Shown here in pieces: positions 31,390-40,304 of a stretch of 49,400 nt of DNA. The stretch covers positions 1 to 49,400 of the forward strand of contig JAAGZL010000237.1 of NCBI GenBank assembly GCA_024206335.1, read 5' to 3'. This DNA comes from Gammaproteobacteria bacterium. Its GTDB lineage: Bacteria > Pseudomonadota > Gammaproteobacteria > Chromatiales > Chromatiaceae. Position numbers and translations under genes: made by a program. A model generated the notes under the pieces. That model made no database searches. It saw only the letters and a program-made list of their open reading frames with translations, and was not told the origin of the DNA. The first letter of the stretch is position 1. Each line of letters opens with the position of its first letter.

Positions 31390-31779
31390 ATGTCAACTAA
31401 CCCTAACAGAGAGCTGGAGGTATTTGATAACCCCCAGCCAGAACGTGATTACACCATCCGCATCCAGGTGCCAGAATTTACCTGCCTCTGCCCCAAAACA
31501 GGTCAGCCAGATTTTGCCGAGCTTACCCTTGAGTACATTCCCGACCAGCTCTGCGTGGAGTTGAAGTCACTAAAACTCTATGCCTGGTCCTTTCGCGAGC
31601 AGGGGGCCTTCCATGAGGATGTCACCAACCTGATACACCAGGACCTGGTGGCTGCGATCGCCCCCAGATTCATGCGCCTGACCGCAACATTCAATGTACG
31701 CGGCGGCATCTACACCACGGTGGTAGTGGAACATCGGGCAGATGGTTGGGTGCCACCGGTACCCGTTACCCTGCCCTGA
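31390..31779 (+). CDS. queF: NADPH-dependent 7-cyano-7-deazaguanine reductase (QueF)
   Basis: Reduces the nitrile preQ0 to the amine preQ1 in queuosine biosynthesis. At 129 residues it is the short unimodular (B. subtilis-type) form, not the 280-residue E. coli type. The nucleophilic cysteine lies in [16 protein letters not shown] (the CPKTGQPD element), and the QueF signature [20 protein letters not shown] follows. No other queuosine genes are in the window. It is divergent from smc; the TviB-type gene begins 47 bp downstream. Confidence 0.95.
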   Translation: MSTNPNRELEVFDNPQPERDYTIRIQVPEFTCLCPKTGQPDFAELTLEYIPDQLCVELKSLKLYAWSFREQGAFHEDVTNLIHQDLVAAIAPRFMRLTATFNVRGGIYTTVVVEHRADGWVPPVPVTLP

Positions 31780-31826
31780 TCACGGCCAGTGCAAATAACA
31801 ATAATCGAGGATTAATAACAGACGCC

Positions 31827-33104
31827 ATGTTTAAACTAGAAGATACAAGGATAGGTGTCATCGGTCTGGGCTATGTGGGACTGCCCCTGGCGGTGGAGTT
31901 TGGAAAAATCTATCCGACCGTGGGATTCGATGTAAACAGCTCTAGAATCCAGGAGCTGCTGGACGGCAAGGACTCCACCCTGGAGGTGGAGCCGGGAGAA
32001 TTGTCTCTGGCGGTAAACCTCTCGTTTTCCGACCAGGCCAGTGCACTAGAGGGTTGTAACCTGTTCATAGTAACGGTCCCGACCCCCATCGACGAGCACA
32101 AGCAGCCGGACCTATCACCCATCAAGGCCGCCAGCCACACCCTGGGCAAAATCCTGAAACAGGGCGATATCGTAATCTATGAGTCCACGGTGTTCCCAGG
32201 GGCCACGGAGGATATCTGTGTCCCGATCCTGGAAGCGGAATCCGGACTCAGCTTCAACCGGGAGTTCTTCGTGGGTTACAGCCCGGAACGGATCAACCCG
32301 GGGGATAAGGAGCACCGCCTGCCCAACATCCTCAAGGTAACATCCGGCTCAACCCCGGAGGTGGCAGATTTCATCGATGAGTTATACAGCACCATCATCA
32401 CCGCAGGTACCCACAAGGCCAGCAGTATCAAGGTTGCGGAGGCTGCTAAGGTAATCGAGAATACCCAGCGCGACCTGAATATCGCCCTGGTGAATGAGCT
32501 GGCCATCATCTTCAACCGCTTGGGGTTAGACACCCTGGAGGTACTGGAGGCGGCGGGCAGCAAATGGAACTTCCTCCCCTTCCGTCCCGGCCTGGTGGGA
32601 GGACACTGTATCGGCGTGGACCCCTACTACCTGACCCACAAGGCCCAGGCCATCGGCCATCAACCCGAGGTAATCCTGTCTGGGCGCCGCATCAATGACC
32701 GCATGGGCGAGTATATTGTGGGTGTAATCATCAAGATGATGATCCAGCGTGGCCTGCCCATCTCTGGAGGCAAGGTCCTGATCCTTGGCCTCACCTTCAA
32801 GGAGAACTGCAACGACCTGCGCAATACCAAGGTTGCAGATATGGTTACTGAGTTCGAGAGCTACGGGGTAGAGGTGGATGTGTATGACCCCTGGGCCAAC
32901 TCGGAAGAGGCCCAACATGAATACGGGATAGATCTGATCGACACACCACAGGAGAACCAGTACGCGGCCACGGTACTGGCCGTGGCCCATAAGGAGTTCC
33001 AGCAACTCGGGGCGGAGCGTATACGCCAGTTTGGCACGGTCAATTCGGTCCTGTATGACGTAAAGAACATCCTCCCCAAGGAGATGGTGGACGGTCGTCT
33101 GTAA
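31827..33104 (+). CDS. tviB: Nucleotide-sugar 6-dehydrogenase, TviB/WbpA-like
   Basis: NAD-dependent dehydrogenase that oxidises the C6 hydroxyl of a UDP-sugar, most likely UDP-GlcNAc (Vi-antigen TviB group), to a uronic acid in two steps. The 425 residues show the Rossmann motif GVIGLGYVGLPLAVEFG, the PTPIDEHKQPDLSP loop, ESTVFPGATEDIC, and the catalytic cysteine in LVGGHCIGVDPYYLTHKAQ, then the C-terminal UDP-binding part. I start at ATG 31827 (MFKLEDTRIGVIG); the frame extends upstream into queF. A UDP-glucose substrate cannot be excluded. It is the first gene of a pair with the epimerase, 38 bp downstream. Confidence 0.9.
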   Translation: MFKLEDTRIGVIGLGYVGLPLAVEFGKIYPTVGFDVNSSRIQELLDGKDSTLEVEPGELSLAVNLSFSDQASALEGCNLFIVTVPTPIDEHKQPDLSPIKAASHTLGKILKQGDIVIYESTVFPGATEDICVPILEAESGLSFNREFFVGYSPERINPGDKEHRLPNILKVTSGSTPEVADFIDELYSTIITAGTHKASSIKVAEAAKVIENTQRDLNIALVNELAIIFNRLGLDTLEVLEAAGSKWNFLPFRPGLVGGHCIGVDPYYLTHKAQAIGHQPEVILSGRRINDRMGEYIVGVIIKMMIQRGLPISGGKVLILGLTFKENCNDLRNTKVADMVTEFESYGVEVDVYDPWANSEEAQHEYGIDLIDTPQENQYAATVLAVAHKEFQQLGAERIRQFGTVNSVLYDVKNILPKEMVDGRL

Positions 33105-33142
33105 CAGCATACACATAACAACAGGTTGGAGATGAAGTAGAC

Positions 33143-34150
33143 ATGAAGGTTTTGATTACGGGAAGCGCAGGTTTTATTGGTTCAGCACTATCACTACGGC
33201 TATTGGAACGTGGTGATGAGGTGATCGGGCTGGACTGCCTCAATGACTATTACGACGTTAATCTGAAGAAGGCGCGTCTAGCCCGCACCCAGTCACACCC
33301 AAACTACACTGATCTGCGCATCAACCTGGAGGACCGGCAGGCGGTAGCAGACGCCTTTGCCAAACACAAGCCGAACCGGGTGGTAAACCTAGCAGCCCAG
33401 GCCGGGGTACGTTACTCGATCGAAAATCCACAATCCTACATCGATACCAACCTGGTTGGTTTTGGCAACGTCCTGGAGGGGTGTCGCCATAACGAGGTGG
33501 AACACCTGGTGTATGCCTCCAGCAGTTCAGTATATGGCGCCAACACCAACATGCCATTTTCAGTCCATGACAATGTGGACCACCCACTGAGCCTGTACGC
33601 CGCCAGCAAGAAGGCCAATGAGCTAATGGCCCACACCTATAGCCACCTATATCAACTACCGGTAACCGGCCTGCGTTTCTTTACGGTATACGGCCCCTGG
33701 GGTCGTCCCGACATGGCACTGTTCCTGTTTACCCGCAGCATCCTGGCGGGGGAACCCATCAACGTATTCAACTACGGCAACCACCGGCGCGACTTCACCT
33801 ATATCAATGACATCGTGGAAGGGGTAATCCGCACCCTGGACCAAGTCGCCACACCCAACCTGGAGTGGAATGGAGATAAACCAGACTCCGCAACCAGCCT
33901 GGCCCCATATCGCCTCTACAACATTGGCAATAACAACCCGGTAGAGTTGCGAGAGTACATTTCGGTTCTTGAGGAGTGCCTGGGGAAAAAGGCCAAACAG
34001 AACCTGCTGCCCCTGCAACCGGGGGATGTCCCGGACACCTACGCCAATGTAGAGGCACTGGTGCAGGACACCGGTTACAAGCCGGAGACCACCATCCATG
34101 AAGGTATTGCCAATTTTGTGGAGTGGTACCGGGAATATTACAAGGTTTAG
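33143..34150 (+). CDS. NAD-dependent epimerase, UDP-glucuronate 4-epimerase-like
   Basis: A 335-residue short-chain-dehydrogenase-type sugar epimerase. It has the GxxGxxG motif in [20 protein letters not shown], the [11 protein letters not shown] stretch typical of glucuronate epimerases (CapI/LspL/GAE), catalytic Y-x3-K in [13 protein letters not shown], and [16 protein letters not shown] with [16 protein letters not shown]. It probably converts UDP-glucuronate (or the N-acetylated uronate made by its upstream partner) to the galacto form for capsule or lipopolysaccharide. GGAG lies about 12 nt before the ATG. No glycosyltransferase genes follow. Confidence 0.9.
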   Translation: MKVLITGSAGFIGSALSLRLLERGDEVIGLDCLNDYYDVNLKKARLARTQSHPNYTDLRINLEDRQAVADAFAKHKPNRVVNLAAQAGVRYSIENPQSYIDTNLVGFGNVLEGCRHNEVEHLVYASSSSVYGANTNMPFSVHDNVDHPLSLYAASKKANELMAHTYSHLYQLPVTGLRFFTVYGPWGRPDMALFLFTRSILAGEPINVFNYGNHRRDFTYINDIVEGVIRTLDQVATPNLEWNGDKPDSATSLAPYRLYNIGNNNPVELREYISVLEECLGKKAKQNLLPLQPGDVPDTYANVEALVQDTGYKPETTIHEGIANFVEWYREYYKV

Positions 34151-34226
34151 GCTTAGATCAGAGAGAGCTGTAAAAACACGGCCCTGATTGATCGAGCCAG
34201 ATGCATGGAGATGGATTGTATCTGAA

Positions 34227-34245
34227 GGTGGGGACAGGCCCCACC
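34227..34245. terminator. Hairpin between convergent genes
   Basis: GGTGGGG (34227-34233) pairs with CCCCACC (34239-34245) around a 5-nt loop, between the epimerase stop (34150) and the rdgC stop (34256). A strong G+C stem without a clear U-tract on either strand; possibly a bidirectional transcript end. Confidence 0.45.
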
Positions 34246-34255
34246 CTCATTGGAT

Positions 34256-35164
34256 CTATTCCTTTTCCAGGCCGCCGAACTGCTCCAGCAGGCGCGGTAT
34301 GAACCGCCCCAGTTCCAGGGACATGATGGCAAAATCGGCATCGAACCTTGCACTATCATCCTCGGCCGATACCTCTGCCGCCTCTTCCTGAATGATATCC
34401 ATAAACCCAAGACGCTTGATGGAGAGGTCTTCACTCAGAACAAACGAGACCCGCTCATCCCACTCCAGCGCCAGCCGTACTACCTGCTTGCCCGCCTTGA
34501 GGTGGGGTTCAATCTCATCCCCCATCAGATCCTGACGGCGGCAGCGGATGATCCCGCCCTCCTCCATGGGATCACGTAACTCACACTCGTCTCCGATGAT
34601 GAAGCCGCCCTGAGGCCCTTTATCACTCAACCAGGCAGTCATGACAGAGGCCGGAGACTGGGCCGCAGTGAGTGGCTTTACCCGCAACGACCCCAGGGAG
34701 TCACGCAACAGGTTTAACAGCTCCTCAGCCTTGCTCGGGCTAGATGAGTCTACAATCAACCATCCACCCTTGGGATCTATGTAGGCATAGGTGAGGGCTG
34801 ATTTGGTAAAGGCCTGGGGCAGAAGCTGCTGCATCAGGATATCCTTCAACTCCTCTTTTTCCCGGCGCCTCACCTTGCGGGCCTCTGCCTCCTCTATCTC
34901 TTCCACCTTTTCCGCCAGCCTCTCCCGCACCACCGATGCCGGCAGGATCTTCTCCTCACGTCGGGCACAGATCATGATGCAACCATTAGCAGCGTGGGTA
35001 AGCTGCGCCCCCTGGCGTCCCAGTGGCATCTCCCAGCCGTAGCTGAAGGGCTCCTGGCTGCCACACTCTTTCGCCACCTGCGGCTCAAGGCTGTGGTGCA
35101 ACTCTTCCGGGGTGAGGTTGAACGGCTGTTGCAGATGAAACATCTGAAGATTTCTAAACCACAT
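34256..35164 (-). CDS. rdgC: Recombination-associated protein RdgC
   Basis: Nucleoid-associated, ring-forming dimer that binds duplex DNA and modulates RecA. The 302 residues match the family: start MWFRNLQMFHLQQPF, then RRREKEELKDILMQQLLPQAF with TKSALTYAYIDPKGGWLIVD, PASVMTAWL, and the C-terminal RLGFMDIIQEEA ... RFDADFAIMSLELG. It stands alone between the sugar genes and amrS on the minus strand. The 98 bp to amrS upstream carry no clear terminator. Confidence 0.96.
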   Translation of the reverse strand: MWFRNLQMFHLQQPFNLTPEELHHSLEPQVAKECGSQEPFSYGWEMPLGRQGAQLTHAANGCIMICARREEKILPASVVRERLAEKVEEIEEAEARKVRRREKEELKDILMQQLLPQAFTKSALTYAYIDPKGGWLIVDSSSPSKAEELLNLLRDSLGSLRVKPLTAAQSPASVMTAWLSDKGPQGGFIIGDECELRDPMEEGGIIRCRRQDLMGDEIEPHLKAGKQVVRLALEWDERVSFVLSEDLSIKRLGFMDIIQEEAAEVSAEDDSARFDADFAIMSLELGRFIPRLLEQFGGLEKE

Positions 35165-35262
35165 GTTGGGAGTGCCTCAAAAAAAGCAGGCATTATGGCT
35201 GAATCAGAATCTCTGTACCAGAATCAGATGCCGGTTTTTTAAAAATGCTTCAACCCTGACAT

Positions 35263-36375
35263 CTACCTGCCCATACTAACCGGTTGCCTGCGAGAGCCCC
35301 AACTACCTGGTTTCTCATCAAACACACCGGCACAGCGGTAAGCACAGAAGTTGCACTCACCGTTTGGGTTGATATTCCACTTACCCAATTGGTACCCGTC
35401 ACGGGAGATCAGCAGCTCACCACAGTTTGCACACCAGGTGCTGTCACCCTCAGGGTTTCTCACATTGCCGGTGTAGGCATAATCCACCCCATTTTCCATG
35501 GCGATTTGGCGGGCACGTTGCAGGGTTGAGGTTGGTGTAGCCTGGGTCTCCAGCATCTTCCAGGCCGGGTGAAAGGCAGAGAAGTGCATGGGAACATCCG
35601 GCCCCATATGTTCCACCACCCATTTGGTCATCTCATGGATCTCCCGGTCTGAGTCATTCTCCCCCGGGATCAGTAGGGTGGTGAGTTCCAGCCAGATATC
35701 GGTCTCATGACAGATATAGAGCAGCGTATCGAGCACGGTCTGCAGGTCACCGCTACAGTGTGATTTATAGAAATCATTGGAGAACGATTTCAGGTCCACA
35801 TTGGCTGCATCTATGTTACGAAACAGAAACTCCCGTGCCGGGGAAGAGATATAACCTGCGGTCACCGCCACCGCCTTGATCCCAAGATCATGGCAGGCCT
35901 GGGCTGTATCATCGGCATATTCCAGGAAGATAACCGGGTCGTTATAGGTGAAGGCAACGCTACGACAACCCAGCGCCTTGGCCTTGGCCGCTATCGTCTC
36001 AGGCACCGCTTCCTCGGCCAGGATATCAATCTCACGGGATTTACTCATATCCCAGTTCTGGCAAAATTTGCAGGTGAGATTACAGCCGGCGGTGCCGAAG
36101 GAGAGTACCGGCGTACCCGGCAGAAAATGGTTAAGCGGCTTCTTTTCAATCGGATCCACACAGAAGCCGCTGGATCGCCCATAGCTCGTCAACACCACCT
36201 CACCACCATGGCAGGCGCGCACGAAACACAACCCCTGTTTACCCTCTTTTATCTTGCAGTCCCGCGGGCAGACATCACACTGCACCCTACCGTCTGGCAG
36301 TGTATGCCAAAACTCGGTTGGAAACCCTGTTCCTAACTCAGCCACATGGAGACTCCTCTTCGACTCTATCAGCAA
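35263..36375 (-). CDS. amrS: AmmeMemoRadiSam system radical SAM enzyme
   Basis: A 370-residue radical SAM protein related to pyruvate-formate-lyase-activating enzymes. The cluster motif is C-x3-C-x2-C in GCNLTCKFCQNWDMSK. N-terminal cysteines (CDVCPRDCKIKEGKQGLC) and C-terminal cysteine pairs (CANCGELLI; ECNFCAYRCAGVF) are characteristic of the AmrS group. The DLKSFSNDFYKSHC segment and HFSAFHPAWKM fit the family. It is divergent from amrB-amrA (186 bp between starts). The biochemical product of the bacterial AmmeMemoRadiSam system is not established as far as I know; the three genes co-occur widely. Confidence 0.92.
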   Translation of the reverse strand: MLIESKRSLHVAELGTGFPTEFWHTLPDGRVQCDVCPRDCKIKEGKQGLCFVRACHGGEVVLTSYGRSSGFCVDPIEKKPLNHFLPGTPVLSFGTAGCNLTCKFCQNWDMSKSREIDILAEEAVPETIAAKAKALGCRSVAFTYNDPVIFLEYADDTAQACHDLGIKAVAVTAGYISSPAREFLFRNIDAANVDLKSFSNDFYKSHCSGDLQTVLDTLLYICHETDIWLELTTLLIPGENDSDREIHEMTKWVVEHMGPDVPMHFSAFHPAWKMLETQATPTSTLQRARQIAMENGVDYAYTGNVRNPEGDSTWCANCGELLISRDGYQLGKWNINPNGECNFCAYRCAGVFDEKPGSWGSRRQPVSMGR

Positions 36376-36561
36376 TAACCACGCCCGATACTAAGACCTA
36401 CCTATCTGATTCATTCGTCTACAATATAATCAGATTTTTCCTGAGGGTTGTCCTTGGTTTTTCTTTCACCTATTCTTAAATTTATAGCATAGCGTACGTG
36501 GAACGCATGCATTCTACGGTAACTCGGATCAACCACTATAACCGTTATGGAGGGAACTATT

Positions 36562-37353
36562 TTGACCACCAGGATCCAGGCCCCGGCCGTTGCCGGACAT
36601 TTCTACCCGGCAGATCCAGGGGAATTGCGCCGAAATGTAAGAGATCTGATATCGGCAGCGAGCCCAGATCTGACCAAACACCCCAAGGCATTGATTGCAC
36701 CCCACGCGGGCTACATCTACTCCGGCCCCACGGCCGGCGTAGCCTATGCACAACTGGCATCGGTGGCCAGGCAGATTAAACGAGTAGTGCTACTGGCCCC
36801 CTCGCACCGGGTAGGATTCCAGGGCATTGCCTACAGTAGTGCAGATCTGTTCCGTACCCCGATGGGAGATATTACGGTAGATCTGGCCGGAATAGCCGAG
36901 ATCCAAGATCTGCCCCAGGTGGCCCAACTGGACCGGGCCTTCAGCAACGAGCACAGCCTGGAGGTACATCTCCCGTTTCTGCAGGATTCCCTGGATGAGT
37001 TCAAGATTGTCCCTCTACTGGTGGGAGATGTGGACCCTGCCGCCGTGGCCGAGGTGTTGGAGCGCATCTGGGGCGGGGCCGAGACACTGGTAGTAGTAAG
37101 CTCCGACCTGAGTCACTATCTGGATTATGAAACGGCCAAAAGCCTCGATGCCGAGACCAGCAACGCAATTGAGACCCTACAACCGGATGCCATCTCCTTC
37201 AATCACGCCTGCGGCCGAACCCCGGTAAGCGGTCTGCTTCTGGTGGCACAACACAAACAGCTACATGTCACTACCCTGGATCTGCGCAACTCGGGTGATA
37301 CGGCGGGGCCACGCGATCAGGTAGTAGGATATGGCGCCTATGCCTTCTGCTGA
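36562..37353 (+). CDS. amrB: AmmeMemoRadiSam system protein B (MEMO1 family)
   Basis: A 263-residue protein of the MEMO family, structurally related to class III extradiol dioxygenases. Conserved histidine segments are ALIAPHAGYIYSGPTAG, ALDRAFSNEHSLEVHLPFL-like NEHSLEVHLPFLQ, SSDLSHYLDY and NHACGRTPVSGLLL, all of which match the human MEMO1 metal site (His-His-Cys). I place the start at TTG 36562 (MTTRIQAPAVAGHFYP), because GGAGGG lies 7 nt upstream and the N-terminus is then typical; the in-frame ATG at 36547 falls on the Shine-Dalgarno itself. Its 3' end overlaps amrA by 23 bp. Confidence 0.92.
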   Translation: MTTRIQAPAVAGHFYPADPGELRRNVRDLISAASPDLTKHPKALIAPHAGYIYSGPTAGVAYAQLASVARQIKRVVLLAPSHRVGFQGIAYSSADLFRTPMGDITVDLAGIAEIQDLPQVAQLDRAFSNEHSLEVHLPFLQDSLDEFKIVPLLVGDVDPAAVAEVLERIWGGAETLVVVSSDLSHYLDYETAKSLDAETSNAIETLQPDAISFNHACGRTPVSGLLLVAQHKQLHVTTLDLRNSGDTAGPRDQVVGYGAYAFC

Positions 37354-37924
37354 CAGCTCAGACTCACCCCTTAACAGGGAAGAGAGGGACCGCCTGTTGC
37401 AACTGGCCCGGGATTCAATCCAGCACGGACTGGCCCGTAGCAGCGCAATGAGAGTGGACGACAGCAGCTACCCTGCCAGACTGCGGGAAAAACTGGCCTG
37501 TTTTGTTACCCTAAATCGGAATGGAGCCCTGCGCGGCTGTATCGGCCATCTGGAGGCAGAGCAGCCATTGGTAAAGGATGTGGCAGAAAACGCCTTTGCT
37601 GCGGCATTTCGTGACCCGCGCTTCCCCCCCGTATCAGAGAGAGAAGTGGCCGGACTGGAGGTTCATATCTCCATACTTTCGCCATCACATCCCCTGAAGT
37701 TCAGCTCCGAGCAGGATCTTATGGGGCAACTGCGCCCAGGCCAGGACGGATTGATACTTGAATGCCGGGGCCATCGCGGCACCTTTCTGCCCTCGGTGTG
37801 GGAGTCACTGCCAGATGTGCAATCCTTTCTGATGAACCTTAAGCTCAAGGCCGGTTTGCCCGCTGATTTCTGGTCAGAGGATGTCCGCATCTCCCGCTAC
37901 ACCACTGACTCCTTCACCGATTAG
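37331..37924 (+). CDS. amrA: AmmeMemoRadiSam system protein A (AMMECR1 domain)
   Basis: A 197-residue AMMECR1-domain protein. The signature LRGCIGHLEAEQPLVKDV is intact, followed by AFAAAFRDPRFPPVSEREV, LEVHISILSP and RGTFLPSVWESLPD. Human AMMECR1 carries the same LRGCIG motif. It begins inside amrB (ATG 37331, or 37340), which indicates translational coupling, and its last 11 bp overlap the end of the convergent pentapeptide-repeat gene. What this protein does in bacteria is unknown; a role in a common modification pathway with amrB and amrS is inferred from co-occurrence. Confidence 0.92.
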   Translation: MAPMPSADSSDSPLNREERDRLLQLARDSIQHGLARSSAMRVDDSSYPARLREKLACFVTLNRNGALRGCIGHLEAEQPLVKDVAENAFAAAFRDPRFPPVSEREVAGLEVHISILSPSHPLKFSSEQDLMGQLRPGQDGLILECRGHRGTFLPSVWESLPDVQSFLMNLKLKAGLPADFWSEDVRISRYTTDSFTD

Positions 37925-38831
37925 GCCTGACACACCTGCCCACCGAGCCGGGACCACACACACTGCCATCGATCCAGATCGCTTTTTCCAGTTTGGCCCC
38001 ATCCAGTTTTGCGCCACCCAGCCTGCTATTGCTCAGGTTGGCGTAGGTCAGATCACTGTTGTTCAGATCGGCATTGGTAAGATCTGCACCCTGCAGATTT
38101 ATCCCAATCATCCTGGCGGCAGAGAACTCGGCATAACTCAGATCAGAGCCTGAGAGATCAGCGTACCGCATATCAGCCCGGTTAAAAATGCTGCCGGAAA
38201 ACTTCGCCCGGCGCAGAATGGTACTGTTCAGGTTGGCATCTTCCAGATTTGCAGACTCAGATCTAACTGCATCCAGACGACAGTTGCGCCAGTTCACACC
38301 AGGGCCCGCCTGGGCACTACAGTCAGGGTCAGGAATGACATCCGGTCTCCCGATATACAACCCGACTCCCATTAACACCAGGACCAACAGGGAGGTGGCA
38401 ATCATACCAATGTAGGGTGTGCGGCGACGTATCTTGCTCAGCTTACGCAGCTCTGATTTGGCATTGCGGTGACGCTGTACCAGCTCCGGCTCTTCTTTCC
38501 TACGTTGGCCCTTACGCTGACCTGCAAAATCTTTGGCGTTGCCGCCCCGACGCTCCCGTCCGTCACGCTCATCCTCTCTCAACTGAATTGGTAAAACGAC
38601 ATCCAGATTACCCTCAGCCGCAGCCTTGCGTACCTCCGGTGGCACTACCTCTGGCACCTCCATAACTCCCTGCCACTTCTTTCGGTCCAGGCTGATCTGG
38701 TCTGTGGGCTTCACCCGCCCCAACAGAATAAAACGCCGCAGAGTGCCACTAAGAAATGGCCCATTAATCTTTCCAGATCTACGGGTGTACCATAGCTTCT
38801 GCTTTTTACCTTTTTTTAACTCTTCTATCAT
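37914..38831 (-). CDS. GYF-like, single-pass, pentapeptide-repeat protein
   Basis: A 305-residue protein with an unusual three-part layout. Residues ~13-49 (LWYTRRSGKINGPFLSG ... LGRVKPTDQIS) look like a GYF_2-type peptide-binding module; ~85-137 is highly charged; ~139-160 is a membrane helix (IGMIATSLLVLVLMGVGLYI); ~181-286 holds about twenty pentapeptide repeats (ADLSG, ADLTN, ADLNN, ANLSN, AKLDG) forming a right-handed quadrilateral beta-helix. The positive-inside rule puts the N-terminus in the cytosol and the helix in the periplasm, with cysteines at 171, 184, 292 and 300. TGGGGA precedes the ATG. Function unknown. Confidence 0.85.
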   Translation of the reverse strand: MIEELKKGKKQKLWYTRRSGKINGPFLSGTLRRFILLGRVKPTDQISLDRKKWQGVMEVPEVVPPEVRKAAAEGNLDVVLPIQLREDERDGRERRGGNAKDFAGQRKGQRRKEEPELVQRHRNAKSELRKLSKIRRRTPYIGMIATSLLVLVLMGVGLYIGRPDVIPDPDCSAQAGPGVNWRNCRLDAVRSESANLEDANLNSTILRRAKFSGSIFNRADMRYADLSGSDLSYAEFSAARMIGINLQGADLTNADLNNSDLTYANLSNSRLGGAKLDGAKLEKAIWIDGSVCGPGSVGRCVRPNR

Positions 38832-38938
38832 ATGGCATCCCCAGCCGTAACTACCTGATTATACGCATAATATATATTGCATCTATAATTGTATCGACAA
38901 CAACATGCTACAACTTGAACATATTAGCCTGTCAGTAA

Positions 38939-38965
38939 TCAATTATCCTGCAAATCGGCCGATAG
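38939..38965 (+). promoter_or_regulatory. Sigma-28 (FliA)-like promoter for fliK
   Basis: TCAATTAT (38939-38946), 11 bp, then GCCGATAG (38958-38965) fits the flagellar sigma-28 consensus TAAAGTTT-N11-GCCGATAA (7 of 8 in the -10 element, weaker -35). The start of fliK is 52 bp downstream. Confidence 0.6.
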
Positions 38966-39017
38966 ACTATTATCATCACCAGTCATTACTACTCCCGGCA
39001 AACATATAAAACAGTTG

Positions 39018-40304
39018 ATGGATATACCCAATCTCACAATCAGTTCCCGCATCACCCTGGAGACTTCTGCCACCTCAGTATTAAAAAATCTGCGACCGGG
39101 ACAGCTGCTTCAGGCCAACGTCATTACGGATACGGCACAGAATCTGGTAAAGCTAAAGATCGGAACTGCGGAGCTGATCGCCCGTACCCAGATAAGTCTG
39201 CGGGCCGATCAACGCATCACCCTGGATGTAATCAAGGCCGGCGAGATGCCAGAACTCAGGGTGGTTAAAGAGCCGGTGATACGCGAATACCAAACCGACG
39301 CCCTGCGTTCCATCCTGCCAAAGCAGATACCTATGCAACGTCTGTACGCAAACCTGCAGGCGGTCTACAACAACATCATCAGATCACTACCGCAGCCAGG
39401 TGCCGACCTGAGGCTACAGCAGCCAGCCTTATCTCAGCCAGCACAGACCAGTACCACCGTACCAACAAAATCGGGCGTGGATAAAGAGATGCTGCAAATA
39501 TTGCAGACTATAGCCGGCAAGGCGACACCACCGGCACTGTCCAATCAGTTTGGACCCAAGCTGGTCCAGGCTGCGCGCAATATTCTGTCGGCTGCAATCC
39601 CCAACTCCGGCAACATAACCTCCACCCAGCTACGCCAGGCCATAATCGGTTACGGGCTGTTCATGGAGGCACAACTTGCAGCTGGCCAGCCCCCTGGAGC
39701 AAGTTACAAAGGGGATCTGCTGCAACTGCTGTTTCAGATTGGAAACCTGCTAAAGCAAAGCACTGGCCAGCAACAGCTGGCAACTAGCGAAACAGCAAGA
39801 CAGACCACCACCTCGGTGATGGAATCAGGCTTCACCAAACTCCTGGAGATGCTGTTTCGACAGGCTGAAGGAGGTCTGGCCCGGGTACAACTAAACCAGC
39901 TCGCCTCCCTGCCAACAGAAGACAACACGCGCCAGGTGTGGCAGTTCGAGGTCCCAGTTCGACACCAGGAACATGTGGACAGCTTTCTGATCAGACTGGA
40001 ACAGGAACAGGCCGACAGCAAAGAGGATACACAGCCGGTATGGTATGTCACCCTCTGTTTCGACATAGAACCACTTGGCCCTATACAGGCCAAAATATCC
40101 CTGCACGATGATGAGGTCTCAACCATGTTCGTGGCCGAAAAGGCCGACAGCGCCGAACTGTTGAATAGACGCATGTCTGACCTCAACCAGGCGTTCCTAG
40201 ACTCTGGCCTGAATGTAGGGAAACTATTGGCCAGACGCGGTAACGCAGAGCCTGAACCAACAATAAACATAATTGGGTCACCCCTCTTGGATGAAAAGGC
40301 ATGA
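39018..40304 (+). CDS. fliK: Flagellar hook-length control protein FliK family
   Basis: A 428-residue protein with low-complexity, Gln- and Ser/Thr-rich N-terminal and middle parts and a conserved C-terminal Flg_hook-type domain (~290-400: VWQFEVPVRHQEHVDSFLIR, PVWYVTLCFDIEPLGPIQAK, FLDSGLNVGKLLARRG). FliK measures hook length during export and triggers the substrate switch in FlhB. The start is ATG 39018; the frame reaches one codon further to a TTG. A sigma-28-like promoter precedes it. The next gene overlaps by 4 bp and resembles the C-terminal part of FlhB, FliK's known partner. The primary sequence is divergent, as is usual for FliK. Confidence 0.8.
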   Translation: MDIPNLTISSRITLETSATSVLKNLRPGQLLQANVITDTAQNLVKLKIGTAELIARTQISLRADQRITLDVIKAGEMPELRVVKEPVIREYQTDALRSILPKQIPMQRLYANLQAVYNNIIRSLPQPGADLRLQQPALSQPAQTSTTVPTKSGVDKEMLQILQTIAGKATPPALSNQFGPKLVQAARNILSAAIPNSGNITSTQLRQAIIGYGLFMEAQLAAGQPPGASYKGDLLQLLFQIGNLLKQSTGQQQLATSETARQTTTSVMESGFTKLLEMLFRQAEGGLARVQLNQLASLPTEDNTRQVWQFEVPVRHQEHVDSFLIRLEQEQADSKEDTQPVWYVTLCFDIEPLGPIQAKISLHDDEVSTMFVAEKADSAELLNRRMSDLNQAFLDSGLNVGKLLARRGNAEPEPTINIIGSPLLDEKA

